From: Chloroflexota bacterium
Lineage (GTDB): Bacteria > Chloroflexota > Anaerolineae > Aggregatilineales > Phototrophicaceae
Assembly (NCBI GenBank): GCA_011523735.1
Contig: WTGB01000165.1
Coordinates: forward strand, 1 to 64,000
Direction: 5' to 3'
DNA length: 64,000 nt
Part shown: positions 35,031-43,363 of the stretch, piece after piece
How positions within the stretch are numbered: the first letter of the stretch is position 1
Layout of the letters: each line of letters opens with the position of its first letter
Notes under the pieces: model-generated
Database searches by the model: none
What the model saw: the letters and a program-made list of their open reading frames with translations, nothing else
What the model was told of the DNA's origin: nothing
Program-made: the position numbers and the translations under genes

Positions 35031-35987
35031 TTAGACAGTCTGCAAAATCGCGAATCCAAGAAATGCCATCGCGGCAATAGCGAGCAGCAGAAGCGCAAAC
35101 GCCAGCATTTTGTAGCCCCGCGACAGGTTTGCATCGGACTCGGTTGGTTTCTTGCTTGGCTTGGAATCTGCCCTTGGCAAAGAACGAAGACACAATTCCG
35201 CCACATACATAGCAGCAGCAGTGGGCGTCGCAGCAACGTAGTCGGCCACGTCGTCGGTCAAGGTATGATCACGGTGGTGACCGATGCCCGTGACGATGTA
35301 TTTCTGGCTGCAGCTGATTGCGCGCAGGACATCGATTTCATCGAAAACTGCGAGATTCTCGTATCTCCCACCACCCCTGATGATGGCTATCACATCGATT
35401 TCGGGGTTGTCGTCGAGTAAGGTAATGCCGTCGACAATGGATTGCTGGGCGCGATTACCTTCCAGATGGACAAATTGCCAGATGAGTGGCGCGAGGACGG
35501 CGCGTTCGCCGGCCGCTTGATAGGTGGTTTCGAAGTCGCCGATGGCGCGGCTGCCGCGGCTTGTGATGAGCCCGATGCGCCGAATATCGTTCGGTACTGG
35601 TTTTCGTCGGGGGGGAAAGAGCCCTTCCGCGCGCAATGTATCGACTGCGCTGATATTGTCGGTTGAGGAATCCATAAGTCGAACATCGAGCACGTTGATT
35701 TGCGCCGCGCTGCGGCTTTCATAGAAATGAATGTCGCCATAGACTTTGATGTCGAGGTGATTCTTGAGGTCAAAGGAAAGGTCGCCGCTCTGTCGTTCGC
35801 GCAGCATGCAGCGGATACTGGAGTTGCCGTCGACAAGGTCGAAGTAGATATGCCCTAGGTCAGACTTGTAGAAGCGATCGATTTTGCCGGAGACCCAAAA
35901 GAAGTGTTCCAGTGTCTCCGCTTCAACGATGCTGCGAAGCATTCGGCTGACCTGGGCAATGCTGCGCTGTTGATGCGGTTCTGTCAT
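35031..35987 (-). CDS. xseA: Short exonuclease VII large-subunit-like protein with C-terminal membrane anchor
   Basis: 318 aa. An N-terminal OB-fold-like region (about 1-105) is followed by the XseA catalytic core: IGLITSRGSRAIGDF, DVIAIIRGGGRYENL, GIGHHRDHTLTDDVADYVAATPTAAA in pieces at about 140-270. Normal XseA continues with a long coiled coil. Here a short charged linker leads to one hydrophobic helix (KMLAFALLLLAIAAMAFLGF). No xseB is seen in the window. The ATG at 35987 is 7 nt after the ftsK stop; a longer frame runs into ftsK. Nuclease activity and membrane location are inferred. Confidence 0.8.
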   Translation of the reverse strand: MTEPHQQRSIAQVSRMLRSIVEAETLEHFFWVSGKIDRFYKSDLGHIYFDLVDGNSSIRCMLRERQSGDLSFDLKNHLDIKVYGDIHFYESRSAAQINVLDVRLMDSSTDNISAVDTLRAEGLFPPRRKPVPNDIRRIGLITSRGSRAIGDFETTYQAAGERAVLAPLIWQFVHLEGNRAQQSIVDGITLLDDNPEIDVIAIIRGGGRYENLAVFDEIDVLRAISCSQKYIVTGIGHHRDHTLTDDVADYVAATPTAAAMYVAELCLRSLPRADSKPSKKPTESDANLSRGYKMLAFALLLLAIAAMAFLGFAILQTV

Positions 35988-35994
35988 GGCAAGC

Positions 35995-38514
35995 TCATGA
36001 GGAATTCGCCCCGCGCTTGTGGTATCGCTCTTGAACGAATTGGAGCGGATCTTGTCCAGGCGGGATGATGACTTTGCGGCTACGTCCACCGCCTGTCTCC
36101 TCGCCCACGACGCCTAAGTCCTCCAAGAGATCCATGATGCGAGCGGCGCGTGGATATCCCAAGCCCAAGCGCCGCTGAATAACCGATGCGGACGCTTCAC
36201 CACTTTGTACAATTAATCTGAGGACATCTTCAAGCATCGGATCAGTGTCGGCGAGGAATTTACGGCGTTGCAAGGCAAGCTCCCACGGTCCTTGCGTGGG
36301 GGCGTCTAGCGCGCGGTCCTGGACCCCTAGTTCCAATTCTCGACGCCAGTGCGCTACGACCTCACGAGAATCTTCTTCGGACACAAAGCAGCCTTGTATA
36401 CGCTGTGGCGCGACGGCATCGGCGGAGAGGAAGAGCATGTCTCCCTTGCCGAGCAGGTCTTCCGCGCCCGTCCGGTCAATGATCACACGCGAGTCGCCAC
36501 CCGAGGCGACAGAAAATGCGATGCGCGAGGGGAAGTTCGCTTTGATCAAGCCGGTGATCACATCCACGCTAGGGCGCTGCGTCGCGATGACAAGGTGTAT
36601 GCCGACGGCGCGCGCCATTTGCGCCAGGCGGGTGATAGCGCGTTCGGTTTCCTCGGCGTTGCGCAGCATCAGGTCGCCGATTTCATCGATCATAATGACG
36701 AGATAGGGCAAGGAAGTGGCAGTGCCAGCGCGCGTGAGTTGTCCTTCGTTATACATCTTGATGTTACGCGCGCCGTGCTTTTCCAACAGCTTGTAACGCC
36801 TGTCCATCTCTTGCGTGCACCAAGCCAGGACGCCTATGATGCGATCCTGCTCAATCTCAACGGGCCCGACAAGGTGTGGTATGTCTTCAAAGCGGGAAAG
36901 CTCCACCATTTTGGGATCGAGCATGACTAGCTGCAAGTGTTCGGGACTGTATTGCATGAGGAGGGCGGTGGCGATGGCTGCCATGCAGACGGATTTCCCC
37001 GAGCCGGTTGTGCCTGCAATCAACAAATGAGGCATCTGTGACAAGTCTAGCGATATTGGCTCACCGGTAACGCTTCGCCCCAGCGGGATAAGCAGCGGCG
37101 CACGTTTGCTGCGCTTATGTTCCTGATAGGTTTCGCTCTCCAATACGTTGCGAAGCGCAACCAGAGCCGGCTCCTTGTTAGGCACTTCGATGCCCATGTA
37201 GTTGGTTCCGGGCACAGGCGTTTCCATGCGAAGGCGCTTGGCCGCGAGCGCCAGTGACAAGTCGCGCGAATATGAAGCGATTTTACTCATGCGTATGCGA
37301 TCGCTGCCATCAGCTTTATGAGGCTGCAAGGCGTATCGCGTCACGGTGGGTCCTACCTGGACATCAACCACTGTCGTTTCGAGGTCGAACTCAAGCAGGG
37401 TGTTTTGGATAAGCATTACGTTGTGCTGGATCTCTTGTTCGTCCGGCATGGTGAGTTCTGCAGATGTCAAACAGTCTAGACCGGGGAGGGACGAGTTCCA
37501 GATTCCGAGGCGCTGCGCGGCTGGCGCTTCATCAGTTGGTGCCAAGTCTCTTGGCTGTGAAGGGAGGGCATCGCTATGTCCGTTTTTCGATGTCTCGACG
37601 GACGGAACTTTTGCAGGCGCCTGAGTGTCGGTCTCGATTGCTGTGTTCTCGCTCCTCTCAAGATTTGTTGGGCGGACTCGCTTGACAGCCTGTGCTGGCG
37701 TAGTGGCACCTTGCCGACTTAATTTGACGTCTTCGGGCAAGTTATCAGGATTTGGGCGGATCCGCATGATTTGTGTGCGGTAGCCGGGCTGTTCGGCAAG
37801 GTGTCGGTATAGATTCTGCGCGTCGCTGCTACTTGACTTCTGCGCGCCTTGCTTTGCCGCTTCGCTGAAGAGCTGCAGCTTTATGCCAAAGCGCGAAAAG
37901 ACCGCAACAAAATGGCGGCGGCGCAATCCGATCGCGAACACAAGACAAATGGCAATTAGCGTAGCAAACAAAACTAGTGCTGGCGCCCGCCCTAGGACTC
38001 TGAAAAGAGGATAACTTAAGCCCCAGCCAATCAGTCCGCCACCTTGACCTGCTCTTGCCAGAGCGCGCAATTCTGTATCGCTGTGCGCGAGATGCAGTAT
38101 TGCCAAGATAGAAAGAAATGCGATTTCCAATGCCAACAAGCGGGAAGACGTGAATGGAATGCGGATACCGACTTTTGGAAGCCAAAGCAAGATGCCGAGT
38201 GTGAACAATGTTGCCGCGGCGAGTATGGCGCCGTCACCAAAGAGTACCGTGAGCATGTCGGCCCAGGTTACGGCGACCAAGGCATCTGAAGCCACGTAAA
38301 GCGAAATGAACGACAGAATGCCAAAGACAATCAATGCAAAACCGACGATTTCATTGATCCAAGGCGGTAGGCTTTCCCTTAGATCCTCCCAGAAGTCGAA
38401 ATCGTAGGTCCTCTCGTCAAGCGGCTTGATAACATCTTCCGCGGAGGAGCTGGGCGGCTCATATCCGATGTCTGCGGCAATCGGTTGCTTTGACTCTAGG
38501 GTTTGCTCTTTCAC
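35995..38514 (-). CDS. ftsK: DNA translocase FtsK/SpoIIIE
   Basis: 839 aa. Four hydrophobic segments (about 55-200) are followed by a linker of about 150 residues and the motor. The motor has LIAGTTGSGKSVCMAAIATA (Walker A), LVMLDPKMVELSRF and YLVIMIDEIGDLM (Walker B). The C-terminal winged-helix gamma domain (SVIQRRLGLGYPRAARIMDLLEDLGVV in part) recognises orienting DNA sequences. It pumps DNA during chromosome segregation at division. The start is GTG. It is co-directional with the xseA-like gene. Confidence 0.96.
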   Translation of the reverse strand: MKEQTLESKQPIAADIGYEPPSSSAEDVIKPLDERTYDFDFWEDLRESLPPWINEIVGFALIVFGILSFISLYVASDALVAVTWADMLTVLFGDGAILAAATLFTLGILLWLPKVGIRIPFTSSRLLALEIAFLSILAILHLAHSDTELRALARAGQGGGLIGWGLSYPLFRVLGRAPALVLFATLIAICLVFAIGLRRRHFVAVFSRFGIKLQLFSEAAKQGAQKSSSSDAQNLYRHLAEQPGYRTQIMRIRPNPDNLPEDVKLSRQGATTPAQAVKRVRPTNLERSENTAIETDTQAPAKVPSVETSKNGHSDALPSQPRDLAPTDEAPAAQRLGIWNSSLPGLDCLTSAELTMPDEQEIQHNVMLIQNTLLEFDLETTVVDVQVGPTVTRYALQPHKADGSDRIRMSKIASYSRDLSLALAAKRLRMETPVPGTNYMGIEVPNKEPALVALRNVLESETYQEHKRSKRAPLLIPLGRSVTGEPISLDLSQMPHLLIAGTTGSGKSVCMAAIATALLMQYSPEHLQLVMLDPKMVELSRFEDIPHLVGPVEIEQDRIIGVLAWCTQEMDRRYKLLEKHGARNIKMYNEGQLTRAGTATSLPYLVIMIDEIGDLMLRNAEETERAITRLAQMARAVGIHLVIATQRPSVDVITGLIKANFPSRIAFSVASGGDSRVIIDRTGAEDLLGKGDMLFLSADAVAPQRIQGCFVSEEDSREVVAHWRRELELGVQDRALDAPTQGPWELALQRRKFLADTDPMLEDVLRLIVQSGEASASVIQRRLGLGYPRAARIMDLLEDLGVVGEETGGGRSRKVIIPPGQDPLQFVQERYHKRGANSS

Positions 38515-38675
38515 TTGTGCTTTCGCGAACTATCTATAAGCTTTGCTGCTTCAAGTATAGTCAGAATAGAAACGGGCGAGGGCGAAAATGGCGGTAAATA
38601 CCATCCACAAACGACGCGAGGTGGCAGCGTGTGGGTACTGATTTGTAAATGTCATGCGGATTGAAGGTACATACT

Positions 38676-40595
38676 CTAGTTACGAATTTCTTGCTCTTGT
38701 TTTAGTATCAGGTCAGTTACGGCTTCGATTGCGACACGCTGCTTGCGGTACAGGTCGGCTTCGCTCATGCTAAGGCGGCGAGCGACCTCACGGACGCGTC
38801 TATTTTCTAGGAAGCGAAGCTGCAGAATGTTGTAGAGTGTCCACTCTGGGCTCACCATATTCCGTTCACCATGGGGCTTCAGTTCGTTGATGGCATCGGC
38901 GAGTTGCTTGCGTAGGGCGTTGACCGGAGTGTCTTCGTCGTTTTGCATCCGTTGTCTTACTATTTTCAAATTGAGCAGGTTGCTTTGCGAAATCCCGGAA
39001 CCGCCCCAATAGTGGCGAAGGGCGGCGCGTACTTGCTCGAAGAGTTCCATACGATCAGGCAACAAATCGATGTTCGGTGTGAGCGCGACTAATTGTCGAT
39101 ACTCGACTTGTTCCGCGCGTGAGCGGGTCATTTGAAACTGCGGCAGCAAGCCTTCTAGCAGATTGTAAATCTCGGCTTGCAGGCGCATGTCGTCGAGACT
39201 GGTTTCGAGGCGGTCTACCAAGGACTGAAAGTGCCCGGTTGGATCCGCGATTTCTTCAGAGATTATGTTGTCCTGGTGGAATAAGCCCAGCACTCCTATG
39301 GTCAGCGCCTGAGTGCCGTTGCTGCTGACTCGGCGGCTCAATAGCGGGAATAGCGCGTAATCTTGCCAGGGTACGTGCGGCGACGCGTCCGAATGATCTG
39401 ACAGTTCCGCGATCTGCTGAAGCAGTGTGGCATTTTGCAGCAGGCTTTCGTCAGCGAAGTCCAAGGCGCCTACCTTGCAGATGAATTCGGGTTGCGTCCG
39501 CTCAAAGCCGATGACAAAGGCGCGGTCGATTCGCAAGTGGTCGCAGATGGATTCTGTGGTCGCCAAGATAAGTTGGGTCAAGTCGTTATGCGTCAAGACG
39601 CGATCGCTCAGTGTTTGCAGTTTGGTGATCTGCGCTTCATCATCGTCACGGTAGATGAAGAATTTCTCAAAGTAGGGCAAAGCCAATGATACGAACCATT
39701 GCCAGAGCAGCACGGCGGCGACGACCCCCGGCGGCGTGAAGGCGTCACTGGAGAGACCCAAGATTCGCGTCGCTTGTGCCGTGAAGTTGATCACAGCCAG
39801 GGCAATCAACCCGGTGGCTGGTCCGCGCAGCAGAAAGTCAAGGAGTTGTTTCTTGACCAAACGGTCGGGAATATCGGATCCAAAGAAGTAAAGTGGATAG
39901 GACAGGAAGAAGAGCATCAAGAAGATGATGATGTTGGCAGTATTGATGACCAACAAGCCGAAAACCGAGAATTCGTCGCCCGGATTCAACAGAACCGAAT
40001 ATGGGAAGATGCCCAGCGCGGGCGTCAAGAAGGCGATCTGCAGGTAGCCCATGCGGCGGGCGGTAGATCGCGTGCGGCAGCGTTTTCGCGCCCTTTGTAC
40101 ATTGTAGAAGGCGAACCCGTTGGCGAGCACGAAGTAGAGCAGATAAACGACGAAAGCCGAGCGGGCCTGGATGCTCAACGATGCCTGCGTGGTTACGAAT
40201 TGCACAAGAGAATCTGAAAAGGCAGCTGCAAGCAGGAAAACTGCGCCGATGAGGTAGAGCAGACGGATGACACGTCGGCGCCTTCCTCGAGAGGGCAAGC
40301 CTGTGGTGGCGAGCAGGGCATCCGAAAGATGGTAGATTGCCGCCGGTATGAATGCGATGCCGAGCCATTGCAGGCGTGATGCGATTTCGTGTTCTGCATT
40401 ATCTGGTCCAAGCGCGATGAATGCATCAGAAACGTAAGCGGCGGTGACACATGCGAGGACGACAGCTGAGGTTTTGGCGACGCGGTTGTTGAGATTCCGC
40501 GTGAGATTGAATAGCAGCAGCGAGACCGCGATGATGGCGTTGCCTGCGGTCAGCGTTTCGTTGACAGTCTGAAGAAGAGCGGTGAGCAATATCAA
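38676..40595 (-). CDS. Multi-pass membrane sensor-like protein with GAF-like and helix-turn-helix-like regions
   Basis: 639 aa. Roughly the first 310 residues hold eight or nine hydrophobic segments resembling the 7TM sensor regions of histidine kinases. A soluble GAF-like region follows (about 320-470), then a helical C-terminal part ending in RVREVARRLSMSEADLYRKQR, which resembles a helix-turn-helix. There is no kinase H-box or ATPase domain, so it may be a membrane-bound regulator that acts without phosphorylation. The longest start is TTG and is uncertain. No family name is recognised. Confidence 0.65.
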   Translation of the reverse strand: MILLTALLQTVNETLTAGNAIIAVSLLLFNLTRNLNNRVAKTSAVVLACVTAAYVSDAFIALGPDNAEHEIASRLQWLGIAFIPAAIYHLSDALLATTGLPSRGRRRRVIRLLYLIGAVFLLAAAFSDSLVQFVTTQASLSIQARSAFVVYLLYFVLANGFAFYNVQRARKRCRTRSTARRMGYLQIAFLTPALGIFPYSVLLNPGDEFSVFGLLVINTANIIIFLMLFFLSYPLYFFGSDIPDRLVKKQLLDFLLRGPATGLIALAVINFTAQATRILGLSSDAFTPPGVVAAVLLWQWFVSLALPYFEKFFIYRDDDEAQITKLQTLSDRVLTHNDLTQLILATTESICDHLRIDRAFVIGFERTQPEFICKVGALDFADESLLQNATLLQQIAELSDHSDASPHVPWQDYALFPLLSRRVSSNGTQALTIGVLGLFHQDNIISEEIADPTGHFQSLVDRLETSLDDMRLQAEIYNLLEGLLPQFQMTRSRAEQVEYRQLVALTPNIDLLPDRMELFEQVRAALRHYWGGSGISQSNLLNLKIVRQRMQNDEDTPVNALRKQLADAINELKPHGERNMVSPEWTLYNILQLRFLENRRVREVARRLSMSEADLYRKQRVAIEAVTDLILKQEQEIRN

Positions 40596-40668
40596 CAGGG
40601 TACCCGTGACGCGACGTTGTGAAAGTTATCAAGTTCTAGTTTAGCAAAAAACGGAAGAGGTATTGAGA

Positions 40669-41232
40669 TCAGACGGACAAGCTGAAGAAGACGGCGATCT
40701 CGCGGTTGGCAAAATGGTGATCGTTAAATCCGCAGAAAGTAAAGCCCAGTGCTTCGGCGAAGAGAATGCAAGGATAGTTGGTGGTGGGGATCTCAAAAAT
40801 GATCTGCCGCAGATCGAATTCACTTGTCCATATCCGCGCGACATGCACGAGGCGAGATCCCAGACTGCGGCGGCGATAAGCGCGGTCAATGACGATATCC
40901 TGCAGGTAGGCGACATGGCTAGTCTCATCTACCCGCAAAGTAATATAGCCTAGCAGGTGATTGGTGGACTTGTCCTGGATCACAACGAAACAAAAGTTGC
41001 TGTGTAAGGCGAGTTCAAGCCTTGCTGGTACCGCAACGTGGCGGGAATCCAGGCGGCGGGGCAAGCGTTGCCTGCGGCAGCTGATCTGAATTTCGTCCGG
41101 GCTGTCCTGGACTGTCATTTGCCAGACGTGCTCAGTTTGAAAGTCACTGTCGAGCGCCAGACAATATGGAATATCCTCTTCGACCGCGTCGCGGAATATG
41201 AGCTGTGAAGGATCAAGCGTCGTATTCTTCAT
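40669..41232 (-). CDS. GNAT-family acetyltransferase
   Basis: 187 aa. LGYITLRVDETSHVAYLQDIVIDRAYRRRSLGSRLV in overlapping pieces forms the GNAT acetyl-CoA motif A (RxxxxGxxL-like, with SLGSRL). The substrate is unknown. The ATG at 41232 follows GGAGGG; the longer frame to 41331 runs into the rpoD terminator. It is downstream of rpoD on the same strand. Confidence 0.8.
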   Translation of the reverse strand: MKNTTLDPSQLIFRDAVEEDIPYCLALDSDFQTEHVWQMTVQDSPDEIQISCRRQRLPRRLDSRHVAVPARLELALHSNFCFVVIQDKSTNHLLGYITLRVDETSHVAYLQDIVIDRAYRRRSLGSRLVHVARIWTSEFDLRQIIFEIPTTNYPCILFAEALGFTFCGFNDHHFANREIAVFFSLSV

Positions 41233-41297
41233 TGGAACCCTCCTCGGCCAGCGGCTACCAATCGGGTGCATGCGCGCCCAGGATATGCGGGCAAAAC

Positions 41298-41332
41298 AAT
41301 GGCTCCGCACACGGCAAGCGCGCGGAGCCATT
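41298..41332 (-). terminator. Intrinsic terminator after rpoD
   Basis: AATGGCTCCGC (41298-41308) and GCGGAGCCATT (41322-41332) are perfect inverted 11-mers with a 13-nt loop. On the minus strand the stem is followed by GTTTTGC. It lies 48 nt after the rpoD stop and before the acetyltransferase. Confidence 0.85.
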
Positions 41333-41379
41333 TCTTGGTCATGGTTTGTCGAATTACCAAGGTCAGCAATTTGCTATGA

Positions 41380-42678
41380 TCATACTTCGTAGAGGTAGTC
41401 CTTGAGAATCACATGAGCGGACGACTGACGAAGGCGGTTTAACGCTTGCGCTTCCAACTGTCGGACACGTTCGCGGGTGACGCCGATCGTCTGGCCAACC
41501 TCCTCCAGCGTATAAACGCGCCCATCCGCCAAACCGTAGCGGAGCCGGAGAATCTGCGCCTCACGAGCCGGCAGTTTGTCAAGTGCCTGTTGCAATTGAA
41601 CGTGCAACAGGTGTGTCGCCACTTCTTCCGACGGCGCTGGGCTATTGCTGTCTTCGACGAAGTCGCCGAAGGTAGAATCGCCTTCATCATCAATTGGCGT
41701 TTCCAGGCTGACGGGACGACGGGAGATTTCGAGCAGGTTCTCCACTTTGTCCGGCGTGGTATCCATACCGTGCGCCAATTCGTCAATCTTGGGTTCGCGG
41801 CCGAGTTCTTGCAGCAATTGCAACTGCACCCGACGCATGCGATTTAACTGATCGCCCATGTGGACGGGAACCCGAATAGTACGCCCTTGATCAGCGACAG
41901 CTCGACTCACGGCTTGCCGAATCCACCAGGTCGCGTAGGTACTGAATTTGTGCCCGCGCTGGTATTCGAATTTGTTGGTGGCGCGAATCAGCCCGATATT
42001 GCCTTCTTGAATCAGATCGAGAAAAGGCACACCGCGGCCGATGTATTTCTTGGCGACGCTGATGACCAGACGGGCATTGGCGCGAATAAGATGTTCTTGC
42101 GCTCTTTCGCCGTCGAGCATCACCTCACGCAAGCCCTGTTCCTCGCTCCAGCTTAGGATCTCGATGTGCACAGTTTCAGCATCTTCCAGGCGCAGGCGCG
42201 CGAATTCAGCAGCTTCCATGCGTTTTGCCAGCATCACCTCTTCTTCAGCTGTCAATAGCGGAACGCGGCCAGCTTCCTTGAGGTAAAGGCCGACGACATC
42301 GTCGGTATCCAGAGCAGCTTGATAGCCAGCGTCGGCGGTCAAGTCTTTTTTGAGGACCTTGAGAAGGGCGTCCCGCTCTTCATCTTCCTCATCATCGGTA
42401 TCGGGGGATAGCGTATCGGTGTGCGGTTTTTCATCCTTGGTTTGGTCGTCAATGTCTTCCCCATCGACCTTTGCGGGGGCCGGGACAACTTCGATGCCGG
42501 CTTCCAGCAAGCTGTCCATGAGGTCGTCGAGCAAAGCCACATCGCCTTCGACATCCGGCAGCAACTCCAGAATGTCACTATAGGTGACGAAACCACTCTC
42601 TCGAGACTTTTGAATCAACCGCTTTTGAATAGCTTCTCGCTGAGTCAAATCCGTTACGTTATCCAAAACTGCTACCAC
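41380..42678 (-). CDS. rpoD: RNA polymerase primary sigma factor
   Basis: 432 aa. An acidic N-terminal part (DDEEDEERD, about 95-103) resembles region 1.1. Region 1.2 begins [20 protein letters not shown]. Region 2 has [27 protein letters not shown] and [13 protein letters not shown] in pieces, with region 4 [20 protein letters not shown] at the C-terminus. This is the housekeeping sigma-70 pattern. It starts with GTG, 7 nt after AAGGAAGG. It is divergent from the arginine operon. Confidence 0.95.
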   Translation of the reverse strand: MVAVLDNVTDLTQREAIQKRLIQKSRESGFVTYSDILELLPDVEGDVALLDDLMDSLLEAGIEVVPAPAKVDGEDIDDQTKDEKPHTDTLSPDTDDEEDEERDALLKVLKKDLTADAGYQAALDTDDVVGLYLKEAGRVPLLTAEEEVMLAKRMEAAEFARLRLEDAETVHIEILSWSEEQGLREVMLDGERAQEHLIRANARLVISVAKKYIGRGVPFLDLIQEGNIGLIRATNKFEYQRGHKFSTYATWWIRQAVSRAVADQGRTIRVPVHMGDQLNRMRRVQLQLLQELGREPKIDELAHGMDTTPDKVENLLEISRRPVSLETPIDDEGDSTFGDFVEDSNSPAPSEEVATHLLHVQLQQALDKLPAREAQILRLRYGLADGRVYTLEEVGQTIGVTRERVRQLEAQALNRLRQSSAHVILKDYLYEV

Positions 42679-43138
42679 TGATATGCCTTCCTTCTAACTA
42701 TTGACTGACCTTGAGGCACAAATTAAACGCAATCTAATACGAGCCTCACTCGTGAACAAATGAAACCACAAGGCATTATGTCAACTTGCCATATACTGCC
42801 ATTCTGAATGATATACAGCGATCGGCGGCAATGGTCTTGCTGGCTGCGGGATCCGCATTATAGGTCCCAAGGAACGCAACGATGGCAACAGTGAAACTAA
42901 GATGTGGAACGTTCCAAGAAACAATTTAACGCCTATTCAATTACTTGTCAAGTTTTTCACAAACATTGATGATTCGGCACGGAAATCCCCATGAAATGCG
43001 ATTCGACTTTGTGTTCTGCTTGTGTGTGGTGGCTAGCAAGCCGGTCACAATAATAAGTTTTTGAGCTTATACTTGGCAGAAGCCCTCGTACACTTTGCAC
43101 AAGGAAAAAGCAAAACTGCATAAGGTCTAACAGTTTTA
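42679..43138 (+). other. Intergenic region between rpoD and the arginine leader
   Basis: No ORF worth reporting. It holds a perfect TTGACA on the minus strand (42784-42779) that may belong to the rpoD promoter although no good -10 follows, a small hairpin ACGAG/CTCGT (42739-42753) in the rpoD 5' leader, and the palindrome GGAACGTTCC (42906-42915). Confidence 0.5.
42906..42915. repeat. Perfect 10-bp palindrome GGAACGTTCC
   Basis: A self-complementary 10-mer in the long rpoD-arg spacer, flanked by AT-rich DNA. It is a candidate operator, with no known regulator assigned. Confidence 0.35.
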
Positions 43139-43170
43139 TTGACTTAATGCGTCCATTTGACTAGGATAAT
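43139..43170 (+). promoter_or_regulatory. Promoter of the arginine leader and operon
   Basis: TTGACT (43139-43144), 17 bp, TAGGAT (43162-43167), overlapped by GATAAT (43165-43170). A start near 43175-43177 would place the leader ATG (43197) about 20 nt into the transcript and exclude an earlier ATG at 43172. Confidence 0.6.
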
Positions 43171-43196
43171 CATGTCACAAGGGGAACTTGGAAGCG

Positions 43197-43283
43197 ATGT
43201 CACAAGTGCCAGTATCTGTTCCGAAAATCAGGCCCAGGCGTCAAACTCTAATCGAGTTCAGTGTGATGGGTTTGTGTTGCTGA
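43197..43283 (+). CDS. Arginine leader peptide of the arg-car operon
   Basis: A 28-codon ORF whose codons 11-16 read ATC AGG CCC AGG CGT CAA (I-R-P-R-R-Q). Three arginines in four codons lie just before the pairing segments that control a terminator. The ATG has GGAAG very close upstream and AAGGGG about 12 nt upstream, so initiation is plausible but not optimal. The ORF ends at TGA 43281-43283, 30 nt before the terminator stem. It is too short for normal gene calling. Confidence 0.7.
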   Translation: MSQVPVSVPKIRPRRQTLIEFSVMGLCC

Positions 43284-43326
43284 TATGACGATTGATACAA
43301 ACTGGTGAATACGCCCTGATCTCGAT
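43244..43326 (+). promoter_or_regulatory. Arginine attenuator: hairpin 1:2 and antiterminator 2:3
   Basis: ATCGAGTTCAG (43251-43261) pairs with CTGATCTCGAT (43316-43326) at 10 of 11 positions. That consumes the 5' arm and loop of the terminator. The same segment can instead pair locally through AACTC (43244-43248) with GAGTT (43254-43258). AACTC begins 2 nt after the last arginine codon (43239-43241), so a ribosome stalled there would cover it and leave the antiterminator free. Pairing is observed; regulation is inferred. Confidence 0.7.
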
Positions 43327-43345
43327 ATAGCGGTCAGGGTTTTTT
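43314..43345 (+). terminator. Intrinsic terminator upstream of argC
   Basis: CCCTGATC (43314-43321) pairs with GGTCAGGG (43332-43339), including one G-T, with a 10-nt loop, and is followed at once by TTTTTT (43340-43345). It stands 18 nt before the argC start, so it must be regulated for the operon to be expressed. Confidence 0.88.
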
Positions 43346-43363
43346 GTTGGTGGAGGTGATGTG

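Noticed and set aside
40596-40668. T-tract (GTTTTTTG on the minus strand near 40,650) as a terminator after the acetyltransferase
   Set aside because: No stable stem directly precedes it.
43172-43288. Alternative 38-codon ORF from ATG 43172 in the arginine leader
   Set aside because: It has one arginine, and its ATG lies at or before the predicted transcription start. The ORF from 43197 fits the pairings better.
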